This document shows positions 18,711 through 29,407 of a stretch of 64,000 nt of DNA, piece after piece; the stretch's first letter is position 1; each line of letters opens with the position of its first letter. The stretch lies in assembly GCF_030551255.1 (NCBI RefSeq), contig NZ_CP130630.1, positions 2,523,501 through 2,587,500 on the forward strand, in the 5' to 3' direction. Under the pieces are notes generated by a model. It was given only the letters and a program-made list of their open reading frames with translations, was not told the origin of the DNA and searched no databases. The DNA comes from Streptomyces sp. NL15-2K (GTDB lineage Bacteria; Actinomycetota; Actinomycetes; Streptomycetales; Streptomycetaceae). Made by a program: the position numbers and the translations under genes.

Positions 18711-19384
18711 CAAAGTTCCGTCGTCGTCGTGTCAGGCATGTCCGACGTGGGACCGTCGTCCGTGTCCGGAGCATCCGGATCGAACGACGGTACGGCTTCC
18801 TGGGTCTCGGCCTCGATCGCCGCCGCCTCCGGGAGGAAGGGCGCGAGCTCCGGGAGCTCGTCCAGACCGCGTAGGCCCATCCGCTCCAGGAAGTAGTTCG
18901 TCGTCGTGTACAGGATCGCACCTGTTTCGGGTTCCGTGCCCGCCTCCGCGACCAGACCGCGCTGGAGGAGGGTGCGCATCACGCCGTCACAGTTGACTCC
19001 GCGGACCGCGGAGACCCGGCTGCGGCTGACCGGCTGGCGGTAGGCGACGACCGCGAGCGTCTCCAGCGCGGCCTGGGTGAGGCGGGCCTGCTGGCCGTCC
19101 AGGACGAAGGCCTCGACGGCCGCCGCGTACTCGGGGCGGGTGTAGTAGCGCCAGCCGCCCGCGATCAGCCGCAGCTCGAAGCCTCGCCGCTGCACGGCGT
19201 ACTCGTCGGCCAGCTCGCGCAGGGCGCGCGCGATCTGCCGTTTGGGCCGCTGGAGGATCTTCGCCAGGTATTCCTCGGTCGCGGGCTCGTCCACGACCAT
19301 GAGGACGGCCTCCAGGGCCGGCTTGAGTTCGAGGTCGGCCACGGTCCGCAGCCCGGCCGGCACCTCGGTGGTCTCCTCGCTCAC
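18710..19384 (-). CDS. scpB: Segregation and condensation protein B
   Basis: Winged-helix kite subunit of the SMC-ScpAB condensin that organises the chromosome. 224 residues with two winged-helix domains (LKPALEAVLMVVDEPATEEYL; LTQAALETLAVVAYRQPVSRSRV) and an acidic tail. It overlaps scpA by four bases and the pseudouridine synthase gene by one. Confidence 0.95.
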   Translation of the reverse strand: MSEETTEVPAGLRTVADLELKPALEAVLMVVDEPATEEYLAKILQRPKRQIARALRELADEYAVQRRGFELRLIAGGWRYYTRPEYAAAVEAFVLDGQQARLTQAALETLAVVAYRQPVSRSRVSAVRGVNCDGVMRTLLQRGLVAEAGTEPETGAILYTTTNYFLERMGLRGLDELPELAPFLPEAAAIEAETQEAVPSFDPDAPDTDDGPTSDMPDTTTTEL

Positions 19385-20502
19385 GCCTTCTTCTCCTTGG
19401 CTTCGTCCTTGGGCAGCTCGGGCGGCCGGTCGAACTCGTCGGTCACCGTCGGCGTCTCGTCCCCGTCCCCACCGGTCCAGCGCACGAGCAGCTCACCGAG
19501 GGCGGTCTCCTGCTCCAGCGCCACCGCCTTCTCCCGGTACAGCTCCAGCAGGGCCAGGAAGCGCGCTACGACGGTCAGGGTGTCGTCGGTGTCCTCGACG
19601 AGCGCGCGGAAGCTGGCCTCGCCGAGCTCCTTCAGCCGTGCGACGACGATCCCGGCCTGCTCCTGCACGCTGACCAGCGGCGCGTGGATGTGGTCGACGT
19701 ACACCTGCGGCTTGGGCTTGGGCTGCATCGCCTTGACGGCGAGCTTGGCGAACCCTTCCGCGCCGATGCTGATGACCACCTCGGGCAGCAGCTCGGCGTG
19801 GTGGGGTTCCAGACCGACGGTACGGGGGTAGCGCCGGGCCTCCTCCTCGAGCCGTCCGCTGAAGATGTCGGCGATCTGCTTGTACGCGCGGTACTGCAGC
19901 AGCCGCGCGAACAGCATGTCCCGGGCCTCCAGCAGCGCCAGGTCGGCCTCGTCCTCGACCTCGGCGGAGGGCAGCAGCCGGGCGGCCTTCAGGTCCAGCA
20001 GCGTGGCCGCCACGACCAGGAACTCGGTCGTCTGGTCCAGGTCCCAGTCCGGCCCCATGGCCCTGATGTGCGCCATGAACTCGTCGGTCACCTTGGACAG
20101 CGCGACCTCGGTGACGTCCAGCTTGTGCTTGGAGATCAGTTGGAGAAGCAGATCGAAGGGGCCCTCGAAGTTGGCGAGCCGAACCTTGAAGACACCGTCG
20201 CCGGGGTCGTGGGGCTCGGCGGGCTCAGGAGCACCGAGGGGTGCTTCGAGTGCCGGTTCCGGAGCTACGACCTCAGGTTCTGCTTCCAGCGGGGGCTCGG
20301 GTTCGGGAGCCGGAGGTTCCTCCGCAGGGGGCTCGGGTTCGGGAGCCGGAGGTTCCTCCGCAGGGGGCTCGGGTCCGGCAACCGTAGGCTCCTCCACCGG
20401 AGCCACGGGCTCCCCAGGAACCGGCGCTGCCCCCGGTCCTCGTCCCAGCGCACGCCGACGGCCGGCGGAGGCGCCGGGCACGGGAACGTCGTTCGAGGTC
20501 AT
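19381..20502 (-). CDS. scpA: Segregation and condensation protein A
   Basis: Kleisin subunit bridging SMC heads. 373 residues. The kleisin core begins at FKVRLANFEGPFDLLLQLI (about residue 103). The C-terminal winged helix covers about 285-350. The first 100 residues are a Pro/Glu/Ala-rich linker with a perfect 36-base tandem duplication (20294-20365) encoding PEPEPPAEEPPA units. This linker is longer than in most ScpA proteins. Confidence 0.94.
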   Translation of the reverse strand: MTSNDVPVPGASAGRRRALGRGPGAAPVPGEPVAPVEEPTVAGPEPPAEEPPAPEPEPPAEEPPAPEPEPPLEAEPEVVAPEPALEAPLGAPEPAEPHDPGDGVFKVRLANFEGPFDLLLQLISKHKLDVTEVALSKVTDEFMAHIRAMGPDWDLDQTTEFLVVAATLLDLKAARLLPSAEVEDEADLALLEARDMLFARLLQYRAYKQIADIFSGRLEEEARRYPRTVGLEPHHAELLPEVVISIGAEGFAKLAVKAMQPKPKPQVYVDHIHAPLVSVQEQAGIVVARLKELGEASFRALVEDTDDTLTVVARFLALLELYREKAVALEQETALGELLVRWTGGDGDETPTVTDEFDRPPELPKDEAKEKKA

Positions 20503-20520
20503 AGCCCCCGCAGGCTACCG

Positions 20521-21096
20521 CTACCGCCCACGAAGCCGTCGGACGAGGATGCTGGCATCCCCCCGGGTCTCCAGATCCGCGAGCACCACGGCGACCGCCT
20601 CACGGACGATCCGCCCGCGGTCGACCGCCAGCCCGTGCTCACCCCGGAGCACCAGCCGCGCGTGCTCCAGATCCATGAGCTCCTCGGCGGACACGTACAC
20701 CGTGATCTTCTCGTCGTGCCGTTCCCGCCCACTGGGCCGCCGCGCGGCGGCCCGTCCGCGTTTGCGGGACGCGGCCGGCGCGGCACCCGAGGCAGAACCT
20801 TCCTGCGCCCCCTGCCGACGCGGGGAGCGCTCCACGCCCCGGCTGCGGGACTCGCCGGCCTCCGGTTCCGCGTCGGTCGCCACGTGCTCCGCGCCGTCGC
20901 CGTCACCGCCCTGTGCGGGAACGGACTGCGGTGCGTCCTCGGAGGACGCGCCCGCGGCGCCGTCGGACTCCCCGGCGGGAGCCGGCACCCGGGCCTCGCC
21001 GTTGGCCTGGCGCCGGGGAGTGGACGACTGAAGCGCCATCCCCCCTGTCGTACGGAACAGTTCGTCGGCCCCCGGCAGACTCACTCGGCGTGACAC
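20521..21096 (-). CDS. Ribbon-helix-helix-like protein next to ParA
   Basis: 191 residues. The first 130 are disordered (Ala/Gly/Glu/Arg-rich, with an RKRGRAAARRPSGR basic patch). The last 55 (EKITVYVSAEELMDLEHARLVL...DRGRIVREAVAVVLADL) look like a ribbon-helix-helix DNA-binding domain: a short beta strand, then two helices. Its start lies inside the 3' end of the ParA gene, so the two are coupled. Small RHH proteins act as ParA partners in several plasmids (ParG, omega), so a partner role is inferred. Residue 20 is an alternative ATG. Confidence 0.72.
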   Translation of the reverse strand: MSRRVSLPGADELFRTTGGMALQSSTPRRQANGEARVPAPAGESDGAAGASSEDAPQSVPAQGGDGDGAEHVATDAEPEAGESRSRGVERSPRRQGAQEGSASGAAPAASRKRGRAAARRPSGRERHDEKITVYVSAEELMDLEHARLVLRGEHGLAVDRGRIVREAVAVVLADLETRGDASILVRRLRGR

Positions 21097-22259
21097 CGGG
21101 CGAGCACCTCCCTGGCGAGCTGGCGGTAGGCGGCGGCACCGACGGAGTTGGAGGCGTACGTGGTGATCGGCTCACCGGCGACCGTGGTCTCCGGGAAGCG
21201 GACCGTGCGCCCGATGACCGTGTGGTAGACGTGGTCGTCGAACGCCTCGACGACCCGCGCGAGCACCTCACGGCTGTGCACGGTGCGCGAGTCGTACATC
21301 GTGGCGAGGATCCCGTCGAGCTCCAGTTCCGGGTTGAGCCGTTCCTGGACCTTCTCGATGGTCTCCGTCAGCAGCGCGACCCCGCGGAGGGCGAAGAACT
21401 CGCACTCCAGGGGCACGATCACCTTGTGCGCGGCCGTCAGGGCGTTGACGGTGAGCAGGCCGAGCGAGGGCTGGCAGTCGATCACGATGTAGTCGTAGTC
21501 GGCCATGAGCGGCTTCAGGGCGCGCTGGAGCGTGGACTCGCGCGCGACCTCGCTCACCAGCTGGACCTCGGCGGCGGACAGGTCGATGTTGCTGGGCAGC
21601 AGGTCCATGTTCGGGACCGCCGTCTTCAGGAGCACCTCGTCGGCCGCCATGCCCCGCTCCATGAGCAGGTTGTAGACGGTGAGGTCGAGCTCCATCGGGT
21701 TGACGCCGAGTCCGACCGACAGCGCGCCCTGCGGGTCGAAGTCGACGAGCAGCACCCGGCGTCCGTACTCCGCGAGTGCGGCACCCAGGTTGATGGTCGA
21801 CGTGGTCTTGCCGACGCCGCCCTTCTGGTTGCACATCGCGATGATCTTCGCGGGGCCGTGATCGGTCAGCGGGCCCGGGATCGGGAAGTACGGCAGCGGG
21901 CGCCCGGTCGGGCCGATGCGCTCGCGGCGCTGTCGGGCAGCGTCGGGCGCGAGCGTGGCCGCGTATTCGGGATCGGGCTCGTACTCGGCGTCGGGGTCGT
22001 AGAAGTGCCCCTCGGGCAGTTCGTCGTAGTCGGCGAAGTGGTTGTGGGGCGCGCCACTTCCGTCGCCGGCCATGGCGTTCACGTGATGGCCATCCATGCT
22101 CTGGTGTCCTGGCTGAGTCACAATCGACCTCTGGTGACTCTGGTGGGCTGCGAAGGTGCGCACCGCGACGGAGCCGACAGCCTCGAACCCCGCGGAGCCC
22201 TGGGCCCGTGCAGGCATTCCTGGTTGACCACCCCCGGGAGAAAATGTCGACTCATTCAC
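21081..22259 (-). CDS. ParA-family chromosome-partitioning ATPase
   Basis: 392 residues. The N-terminal 140 residues are extended and acidic (DYDELPEGHFYDPDAEYEPDPEY). The ATPase core has the deviant Walker A KGGVGKTT, DFDPQGALS and IDCQPSLGLLT. This is not the parAB operon of the origin region: no ParB follows, and downstream come an RHH protein and scpAB. The GTG start has a perfect AAGGAGG upstream. A later ATG at residue 55 is an alternative. A role in chromosome organisation with SMC-ScpAB is inferred from context. Confidence 0.92.
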   Translation of the reverse strand: MNESTFSPGGGQPGMPARAQGSAGFEAVGSVAVRTFAAHQSHQRSIVTQPGHQSMDGHHVNAMAGDGSGAPHNHFADYDELPEGHFYDPDAEYEPDPEYAATLAPDAARQRRERIGPTGRPLPYFPIPGPLTDHGPAKIIAMCNQKGGVGKTTSTINLGAALAEYGRRVLLVDFDPQGALSVGLGVNPMELDLTVYNLLMERGMAADEVLLKTAVPNMDLLPSNIDLSAAEVQLVSEVARESTLQRALKPLMADYDYIVIDCQPSLGLLTVNALTAAHKVIVPLECEFFALRGVALLTETIEKVQERLNPELELDGILATMYDSRTVHSREVLARVVEAFDDHVYHTVIGRTVRFPETTVAGEPITTYASNSVGAAAYRQLAREVLARCHAE

Positions 22260-22512
22260 AAGTCGTCTTACCTCCTTGGTGACCAGGAAACTTCTAGACA
22301 GGTCAGCGTGGCACCATGCCGACGGTTGGCGACTCTATGGCGTGTCGGGCGTCCGCAGCAACACAATCCGCCGGACCCGGCAGGATGTGTCGGCAATGAA
22401 ACATCCCTCTGTCAAGGGCGTACGACCGTCGCACGGTGGGTTTCACCGGTGTACGAATCGGTTCAAGGGTTACGTTCGAGGCGAGTTGACCTTGAGTCGC
22501 AAAGTGACCATA
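22260..22512. other. Upstream region of parA
   Basis: Spacer between the ald terminator and the parA start. It contains the AAGGAGG ribosome binding site at about 22271-22277. No ORF or RNA gene seen. Confidence 0.5.
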
Positions 22513-22559
22513 CACACATCCGGCCGGACCTTGTCGGGCAAGGTCCGGCCGGATGTGTG
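22513..22559. terminator. 20-bp-stem terminator of ald
   Basis: Perfect inverted repeat (22513-22532 and 22540-22559, loop of 7) just beyond the ald stop codon in the ald-parA spacer. Confidence 0.85.
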
Positions 22560-22644
22560 CCGTTGACGACCAGTGTTGACGTATCGCCTTTTACCCAATG
22601 GTGACTTAGCGGTTCGGCCACGCGCGGTTCAGGTCGACCCGGGC

Positions 22645-23760
22645 TCAGCCGAGCAGGGAGTCGAGCTCCACGTGCTCCAGGCCGTGCGCCTGAGCGACCT
22701 CCCGGTAAGTCACCTTGCCGTCATGCGTGTTGAGCCCCTTGGCGAGCGCGGAGTCGCGGCGCAGCGCCTCCACCCAGCCGTGGTCGGCGAGTTCGACGAT
22801 GTAGGGCAGCGTGGCGTTGGTGAGCGCGTAGGTGGAGGTGTTGGGCACCGCGCCGGGCATGTTGGCGACGCAGTAGAAAACCGACTCATGGACCTTGAAG
22901 GTCGGCTCGGCGTGGGTGGTCGGGCGGGAGTCCTCGAAGCAGCCGCCCTGGTCGATCGCGATGTCGACAAGGACACTTCCCGGCTTCATGCGCGACACGA
23001 GCTCGTTGGTGACCAGCTTGGGTGCCTTGGCGCCCGGGATGAGGACGGCGCCGATGACCAGGTCGGCCTCCAGGCAGGCCTTCTCCAGCTCGAAGGCGTT
23101 GGAGACGACGGTCTGGATCTTCGTACCGAAGATCTTGTCCGCCTCCTTGAGCTTGTTGATGTCCCTGTCGAGCAGGGTGACGTGGAAGCCCATGCCGATG
23201 GCGATCTGCGCGGCGTTCCAGCCGGAGACGCCGCCGCCGATGACGACGGCCCGGCCGGCCAGCACGCCCGGGACACCGCCGGGCAGCACACCGCGGCCGC
23301 CGTTCGCGGCCAGCAGGTGGTAGGCGCCGACCTGCGGGGCGAGGCGGCCCGCGACCTCGGACATGGGGGCGAGCAGCGGAAGCGCGCGGCCGGGCAGCTC
23401 GACCGTCTCGTATGCGATCGCGGTGGTGCCGGACTCGACGAGGGCGTCCGTGCACTCCTTGGAGGCGGCCAGGTGCAGGTAGGTGAAGAGCGTCTGGTCC
23501 TTGCGGAGGCGGTGGTACTCCTCGGCGATGGGCTCCTTGACCTTCAGCAGCAGGTCGGCGGTGGCCCAGACCTCGTCGGCGGTCGGAAGGATCTGCGCAC
23601 CGGCGGCGAGGTACTCGTCGTCCGTGATCGAGGAACCGACGCCGGCGTTGTGTTCGACGACGACCTGATGGCCGTGGCGCACCAGCTCGTGCACGCCGGC
23701 GGGGGTGATGGCCACCCGGAACTCGTTGTTCTTGACCTCGCGGGGGATGCCGACCTTCAC
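22645..23760 (-). CDS. ald: Alanine dehydrogenase
   Basis: NAD-dependent oxidative deamination of L-alanine to pyruvate and ammonia. 371 residues, the standard length, from GTG 23760 (KVGIPREVKNNEFRVAITPAG). AAGGA lies 11 bases upstream. A GTG at 23769 would leave only two bases after the AAGGA. The catalytic His is in FTYLHLA, and the Rossmann motif is VIGGGVSGWNAAQIAIGMG. Monocistronic with its own terminator. Confidence 0.95.
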   Translation of the reverse strand: MKVGIPREVKNNEFRVAITPAGVHELVRHGHQVVVEHNAGVGSSITDDEYLAAGAQILPTADEVWATADLLLKVKEPIAEEYHRLRKDQTLFTYLHLAASKECTDALVESGTTAIAYETVELPGRALPLLAPMSEVAGRLAPQVGAYHLLAANGGRGVLPGGVPGVLAGRAVVIGGGVSGWNAAQIAIGMGFHVTLLDRDINKLKEADKIFGTKIQTVVSNAFELEKACLEADLVIGAVLIPGAKAPKLVTNELVSRMKPGSVLVDIAIDQGGCFEDSRPTTHAEPTFKVHESVFYCVANMPGAVPNTSTYALTNATLPYIVELADHGWVEALRRDSALAKGLNTHDGKVTYREVAQAHGLEHVELDSLLG

Positions 23761-23905
23761 GTCGATCACGGTCCTTGGCTCAGAGGGTGTGGGGGCAATA
23801 CAAGACATACCCAGGCATGCGAGGGCACACCGGGAGACACCGCAGGAGAAGGTGCGGCAGAGCCAGTCTAATGAAGGCGTTCCCGCTGTCTAGCCTTTCA
23901 ATGCA

Positions 23906-26278
23906 TCAATCTTCAGCGGATGTACTACGGATTTCGCAGGCGTTAGCGTCCTGTTCCGGGGGATCGGAGGGTTCCGGCACCGGATCTGGCTTCATTTCCG
24001 GACCAGGGTCGGGCTCCGCGTCCGGCCCCGGGTCGGGCTCCGGGTCCGGCCACAGGTCCGGCGTTGTCTCCGGCTTGGGTTCCGGTTCGAGGTCCTGCTT
24101 GGCTTCCGGGTTGGGTTCCGGCTTGGGTTCCGGTTCGGGGTCCTGCTTGGCTTCCGGCTTGGGTTCCGGCTCCGCGTCAGGCTTCGCGTCAGGCTCCACA
24201 CCGGATTCCGCATCGGATTCCGTACCGGACGTCGCACCGGATTCCGCCCCGGACGTCGTGCCGGATTCCGCGTCCGGATCCGGATCTTCCTCCCCCAGCA
24301 GCCGCTCGGCCGTGCCCCGGTGCAGCGAGGCCGCCGCGGGATCGCCGAGGTGCTCCAGGGTGTCGGCGAGCCGCAGGTGCAGCGCTGCCTGGAGGCGTAC
24401 GTCCTCGGCGCGGCGCGCCCACTCCGCGGCCTCCTGGCAGGTGCGCAGCGACTCCTCGGGCCGCCCCGCGTACTCCTGGACGCGCGCCAGTTCGCTCAAC
24501 GCCCGGGCGTGGGCGGCCACATCGCCGTTCTTGCGGTGCCCGGCGACCGCTGCCCGCCAGTTCCGCAGCGCCTCGCCGTAACGGCCCGCGAAGGTGTGCG
24601 CGGCGCCGATACGGCCGTACAGCCGGGCGGCGTCCGCGCGCTCGCCCCGGGCCAGCCGCTCCACGAGGGCCCGGCCGAACCAGTCGGCGGCCCGGTCGTA
24701 GTCCCCGAGCTCCAGATGGGCGCCGCCTACGGATTCCATCGCGCGGCCGGTCGCATACGGGTCGTTCGCCTCGCGTCCGGCGTCCAGAGCCGCCCGATAG
24801 CGCACCAGCGCCTCCTGCGTACGGCCGGTCCGGGCGTCCAGGTCGGCGAGGTTCAGCAGGGCGGCGGCCCGCTCGCGCGGCAGGTTCCGGCGCTGGGCCA
24901 CGTCGAGGACGAGGCGGTGGATGCCGTACAGGTCGGGTGCGGCCGCCTGCGTGCCGAAGTGGGCGACCATCGCCCGGACCAGCTGGGACATCAGGCGCCG
25001 GGCGAGGGTGTCCAGCTCCCCGTCGGCGACCGCGAGCCGGGCCGCGGCGAGCAGGGCGGGCCGGCGCAGGCGCAGCCAGTCGGCGGCCGCCCGGGGGCTC
25101 GGGAAGCGCACGGAGGGCGGCATTCCCTGGAGCTTCTCGCGCGCCTCGGGGTTGTCGGTCTCGGTGATCGTCCGGCAGGACTGCAGCAGCCGTACGGTCC
25201 GCTCCAGCATCCGCGCGCGGGCCAGCTGGAGCTCGGCGGGACGCTCCTGGTTCTCGGCGAGGGCCTTCAGGAAGGGGTGCAGGCAGCCGGGGACCTCGTA
25301 CTGGGGCAGCGGTGAGTCCACGGCGTGCAGCAGGCCGTGCGCGACGAAGTCGTCGAGGGTGGTGCGGGCGCTGCTCACCGAGCTGCCGGCGAGCGCGGAG
25401 GCGGTGTGCGGGTCGACGAGGCCGGCCGGTGCGAGGGCGAGCAGTCGCAGTATCCGGGCGGCGGGGCCCGGGAGGGACGTGTAGGCGAGCCGGAAGACCC
25501 GGCTCAGCACGGTTCCCTCGTCACCCTCCGTGTGCAGATGCTTGGCGAGGTCGGCGACGGCCGCCTTGGGACGGGCGGCCAGCCAGCCGCCGGCCATCAT
25601 CAGCGCGGCGGGATGGCCCTGGCACTCCTCGACCAGGCCCTCGGCGGCCCGCGGGTCGACCGTGATGCGGACCGAGCCGGTGTGCCGGGACAGCAGCTCC
25701 AGGGCGGACTTGGTGTCGAGGCCGCCCAGGGTGCAGGGGCGGACGTCCGCGATGCCGGTGAGCGGGCCCCCGGAGACGGCGACGGCCAGGCATTCCGGGG
25801 TGTCCGGCAGCAGGGCGTCGACCTGCTCGGCGGTGGCCGCGTCGTCGAGCAGCAGCAGCATCCTGCGGTCGGCGAGGGCCTCGCGGAGCGCCGCCGTGAG
25901 GTCGTCCTCGGCGGCTCCGGCGGGGGTCGGCAGATCGAGGGCGGTGAGCAGTTCACGGGCGGTGTACTCGACGGGGACGGGTGTGCCGTCCGGCTCGCTG
26001 AGCCGGACCCGCAGCACGCCGTCGCGGTAACGGTCCGCTACCTGCCGTACGAGCTCTTCGGCGAGGGCGGTGCGTCCCGAGCCGGGCTTGCCCGCGATGA
26101 GCAGCACGCGCGCGCGGGGGGCCTTGCGGCCGGAGAGTGTGTCGAGGCCGGCGCGTTCGATGTCGGCGCGGAGTTCCTTCAACTCCCTTGTACGGCCCAG
26201 GAATCGAGTCTCCTCAGCAGCGTCTCCGGACAGCTGCACGCCGCCTGTGTCCACCGCCTGATCCGTCACGGGCCACAC
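23906..26278 (-). CDS. STAND (NB-ARC-like) ATPase with TPRs and a repetitive acidic tail
   Basis: 790 residues. The NB-ARC-like domain (about 25-320) begins FLGRTRELKEL, as in AfsR-type proteins. Its P-loop is GKPGSGRT with Arg 69 at the usual Lys position. It continues with Walker B MLLLLDD and GHPAALMMAGGWL in the GxP position. Tetratricopeptide repeats fill about 455-640. There is no N-terminal SARP DNA-binding domain. The final 150 residues are a tandem Pro-Glu-Pro-Lys repeat (DNA 23960-24290). The role is unknown; AfsR-like signalling or scaffold ATPase is the best guess. GTG 26278 is the longest start; a GTG three codons later (VTDQAV) is also possible. Confidence 0.82.
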   Translation of the reverse strand: MWPVTDQAVDTGGVQLSGDAAEETRFLGRTRELKELRADIERAGLDTLSGRKAPRARVLLIAGKPGSGRTALAEELVRQVADRYRDGVLRVRLSEPDGTPVPVEYTARELLTALDLPTPAGAAEDDLTAALREALADRRMLLLLDDAATAEQVDALLPDTPECLAVAVSGGPLTGIADVRPCTLGGLDTKSALELLSRHTGSVRITVDPRAAEGLVEECQGHPAALMMAGGWLAARPKAAVADLAKHLHTEGDEGTVLSRVFRLAYTSLPGPAARILRLLALAPAGLVDPHTASALAGSSVSSARTTLDDFVAHGLLHAVDSPLPQYEVPGCLHPFLKALAENQERPAELQLARARMLERTVRLLQSCRTITETDNPEAREKLQGMPPSVRFPSPRAAADWLRLRRPALLAAARLAVADGELDTLARRLMSQLVRAMVAHFGTQAAAPDLYGIHRLVLDVAQRRNLPRERAAALLNLADLDARTGRTQEALVRYRAALDAGREANDPYATGRAMESVGGAHLELGDYDRAADWFGRALVERLARGERADAARLYGRIGAAHTFAGRYGEALRNWRAAVAGHRKNGDVAAHARALSELARVQEYAGRPEESLRTCQEAAEWARRAEDVRLQAALHLRLADTLEHLGDPAAASLHRGTAERLLGEEDPDPDAESGTTSGAESGATSGTESDAESGVEPDAKPDAEPEPKPEAKQDPEPEPKPEPNPEAKQDLEPEPKPETTPDLWPDPEPDPGPDAEPDPGPEMKPDPVPEPSDPPEQDANACEIRSTSAED

Positions 26279-26421
26279 TCCCGTCCCACCGCACGCGCAA
26301 GCCCGCCGGGACTCCGGTTCGGGCGTTTCCAGAGCCTAGTTCACGCTCTGCTACGTTCCGGGAGGAGCGCGGCGGACACGTCCCCCGATCGGATCAGCCG
26401 ATGGTCACACCGGCGCGCGGA

Positions 26422-26502
26422 AGTGGACGCCGAGAACTCGAGTGGACGCTCGGGAGTCGAGTGGAGTGGACGCTCAGAACTCGAGTGGATGTTCAGGAGT
26501 CG
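26422..26502. repeat. Four 19-bp tandem repeats at the 3' end of the Nudix gene
   Basis: Units at 26422-26440, 26441-26459, 26465-26483 and 26484-26502 follow AGTGGACGCTCRGRASTCG, alternating between an AACTCG and an AGTCG ending, with an extra AGTGG between units two and three. The last unit contains the Nudix stop codon. The rest of the 26279-26421 spacer shows nothing recognisable. Confidence 0.85.
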
Positions 26503-27119
26503 AAGGGACGCGCCGGCCACGGCGCCTGAGCCGGACGCAGCGCGTCCAGCCCGTCGCCGCCGCGCGCGGCGACCAGCGAAAGCACACCCACGACAAGGCA
26601 GTTGTTGTGCAGTTCGCCCGCCAGCACACCCCGGACGAGCTCGTCGACCGGCACCCGCGCGTGCTCCATGTCGGCCTCCTCGTCCTCCACCGCGAAGCGC
26701 TGCCCCTCGGCCTCGGACAGATCGCGGGCCAGGAAGATCCGCACGGCCTCGTCGCAGCCGCCGGGGGTCGTGTACACATCGGTCAGCACGCGCCAGTCCT
26801 CGGCCTTGACGTGCGCCTCCTCGTACAGCTCGCGCTGGGCGGCGTGCAGCGGGTTCTCTCCTGGGACGTCGAGAAGGCCCGCCGGGATCTCCCACAGCTT
26901 CTGCCGCACCGGGTGGCGGTACTGCTTGATGAGCAGGACGCGGTCCTCGGCGTCGAGGGTGAGGACCGCCACGGAGCCGGGGTGGACCTGGTAGTCGCGC
27001 CGCACCACCGAGCCGCCGGGCATGACCACCTCATCCGTGCGGACGGAGGTCTTGTTCCCCACAAAGGGGGTCTCCGTCGCCCGGATCTCCCACTCCTCGG
27101 CGGTGTCCTTGATCGTCAT
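26493..27119 (-). CDS. Nudix hydrolase, ADP-ribose pyrophosphatase type
   Basis: 208 residues from ATG 27119. Hydrolyses ADP-ribose or related nucleotide sugars. The Nudix box is present as GLLDVPGENP...QRELYEEAHV; the glycine after the EE pair is His here. WEIPAGLLDVPGE is typical of the ADPRase branch. It follows pyrG on the same strand (84 bases between them), an arrangement also seen in mycobacteria. Confidence 0.92.
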   Translation of the reverse strand: MTIKDTAEEWEIRATETPFVGNKTSVRTDEVVMPGGSVVRRDYQVHPGSVAVLTLDAEDRVLLIKQYRHPVRQKLWEIPAGLLDVPGENPLHAAQRELYEEAHVKAEDWRVLTDVYTTPGGCDEAVRIFLARDLSEAEGQRFAVEDEEADMEHARVPVDELVRGVLAGELHNNCLVVGVLSLVAARGGDGLDALRPAQAPWPARPFDS

Positions 27120-27203
27120 GCCCTGCCCTTCCACACGTACAAGAGAAAACCGGGGTGCCCACCTTTTGAAGGTATGCGCCCCGGCCACCGTACAACTGGT
27201 GTG

Positions 27204-28871
<1,668 letters not shown>

Positions 28872-29407
28872 GGCCAAGAGGGGGCTCCCGTGGTCGCGGT
28901 CTGGAGGTGCGGTACGGCTGCCGAGCCGGAAGAATTCCGGGGGTGCCGTCGCTGCGGTTCGGGGGTCCCCTTCTGGGATTTTCCCTTCGGGGTGCGCCCA
29001 CCGGTCCACGGGCTACCAGGGTATCAGCGCCGGGACGAGATGGCTTCCGGCCACGCTCCGCACACAGGCCGACACAGACCTCGCACGGCCGCACGGGTTT
29101 CTCGCCCCTTACTCACCCGTTCGACGCACTCTCCTTGTCCGGAGCGGCACACAGATCATCTACGTGCGTCGTATCCTGCTCGGACACTCGCTGCCGAGCC
29201 CGGCCTGCAATACGGCACCACCCCCGCCCGTACGCACCGGAACAACGAGAGCTCGTCAGTTCGTTGAGCAACAGATGTCGTTTTGCCTCACAGCAGCACG
29301 GACTGTTTTGCTTCATCGCTCAACGACGCATTACAACGACCCCCTTGACCGCACTAGCGACAGCCCCCTTTTCGCGGGGTGACGTGGCCGTTCGACTGGA
29401 GTTGCAC
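28872..29407. other. Divergent promoter region between pyrG and the GH15 gene
   Basis: About 535 bases with locally lower G+C around 29210-29350. An inverted repeat (TCGTTGAGC and GCTCAACGA) flanks 29262-29326. No RNA gene seen. Open frames through this stretch do not look coding. Confidence 0.5.
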
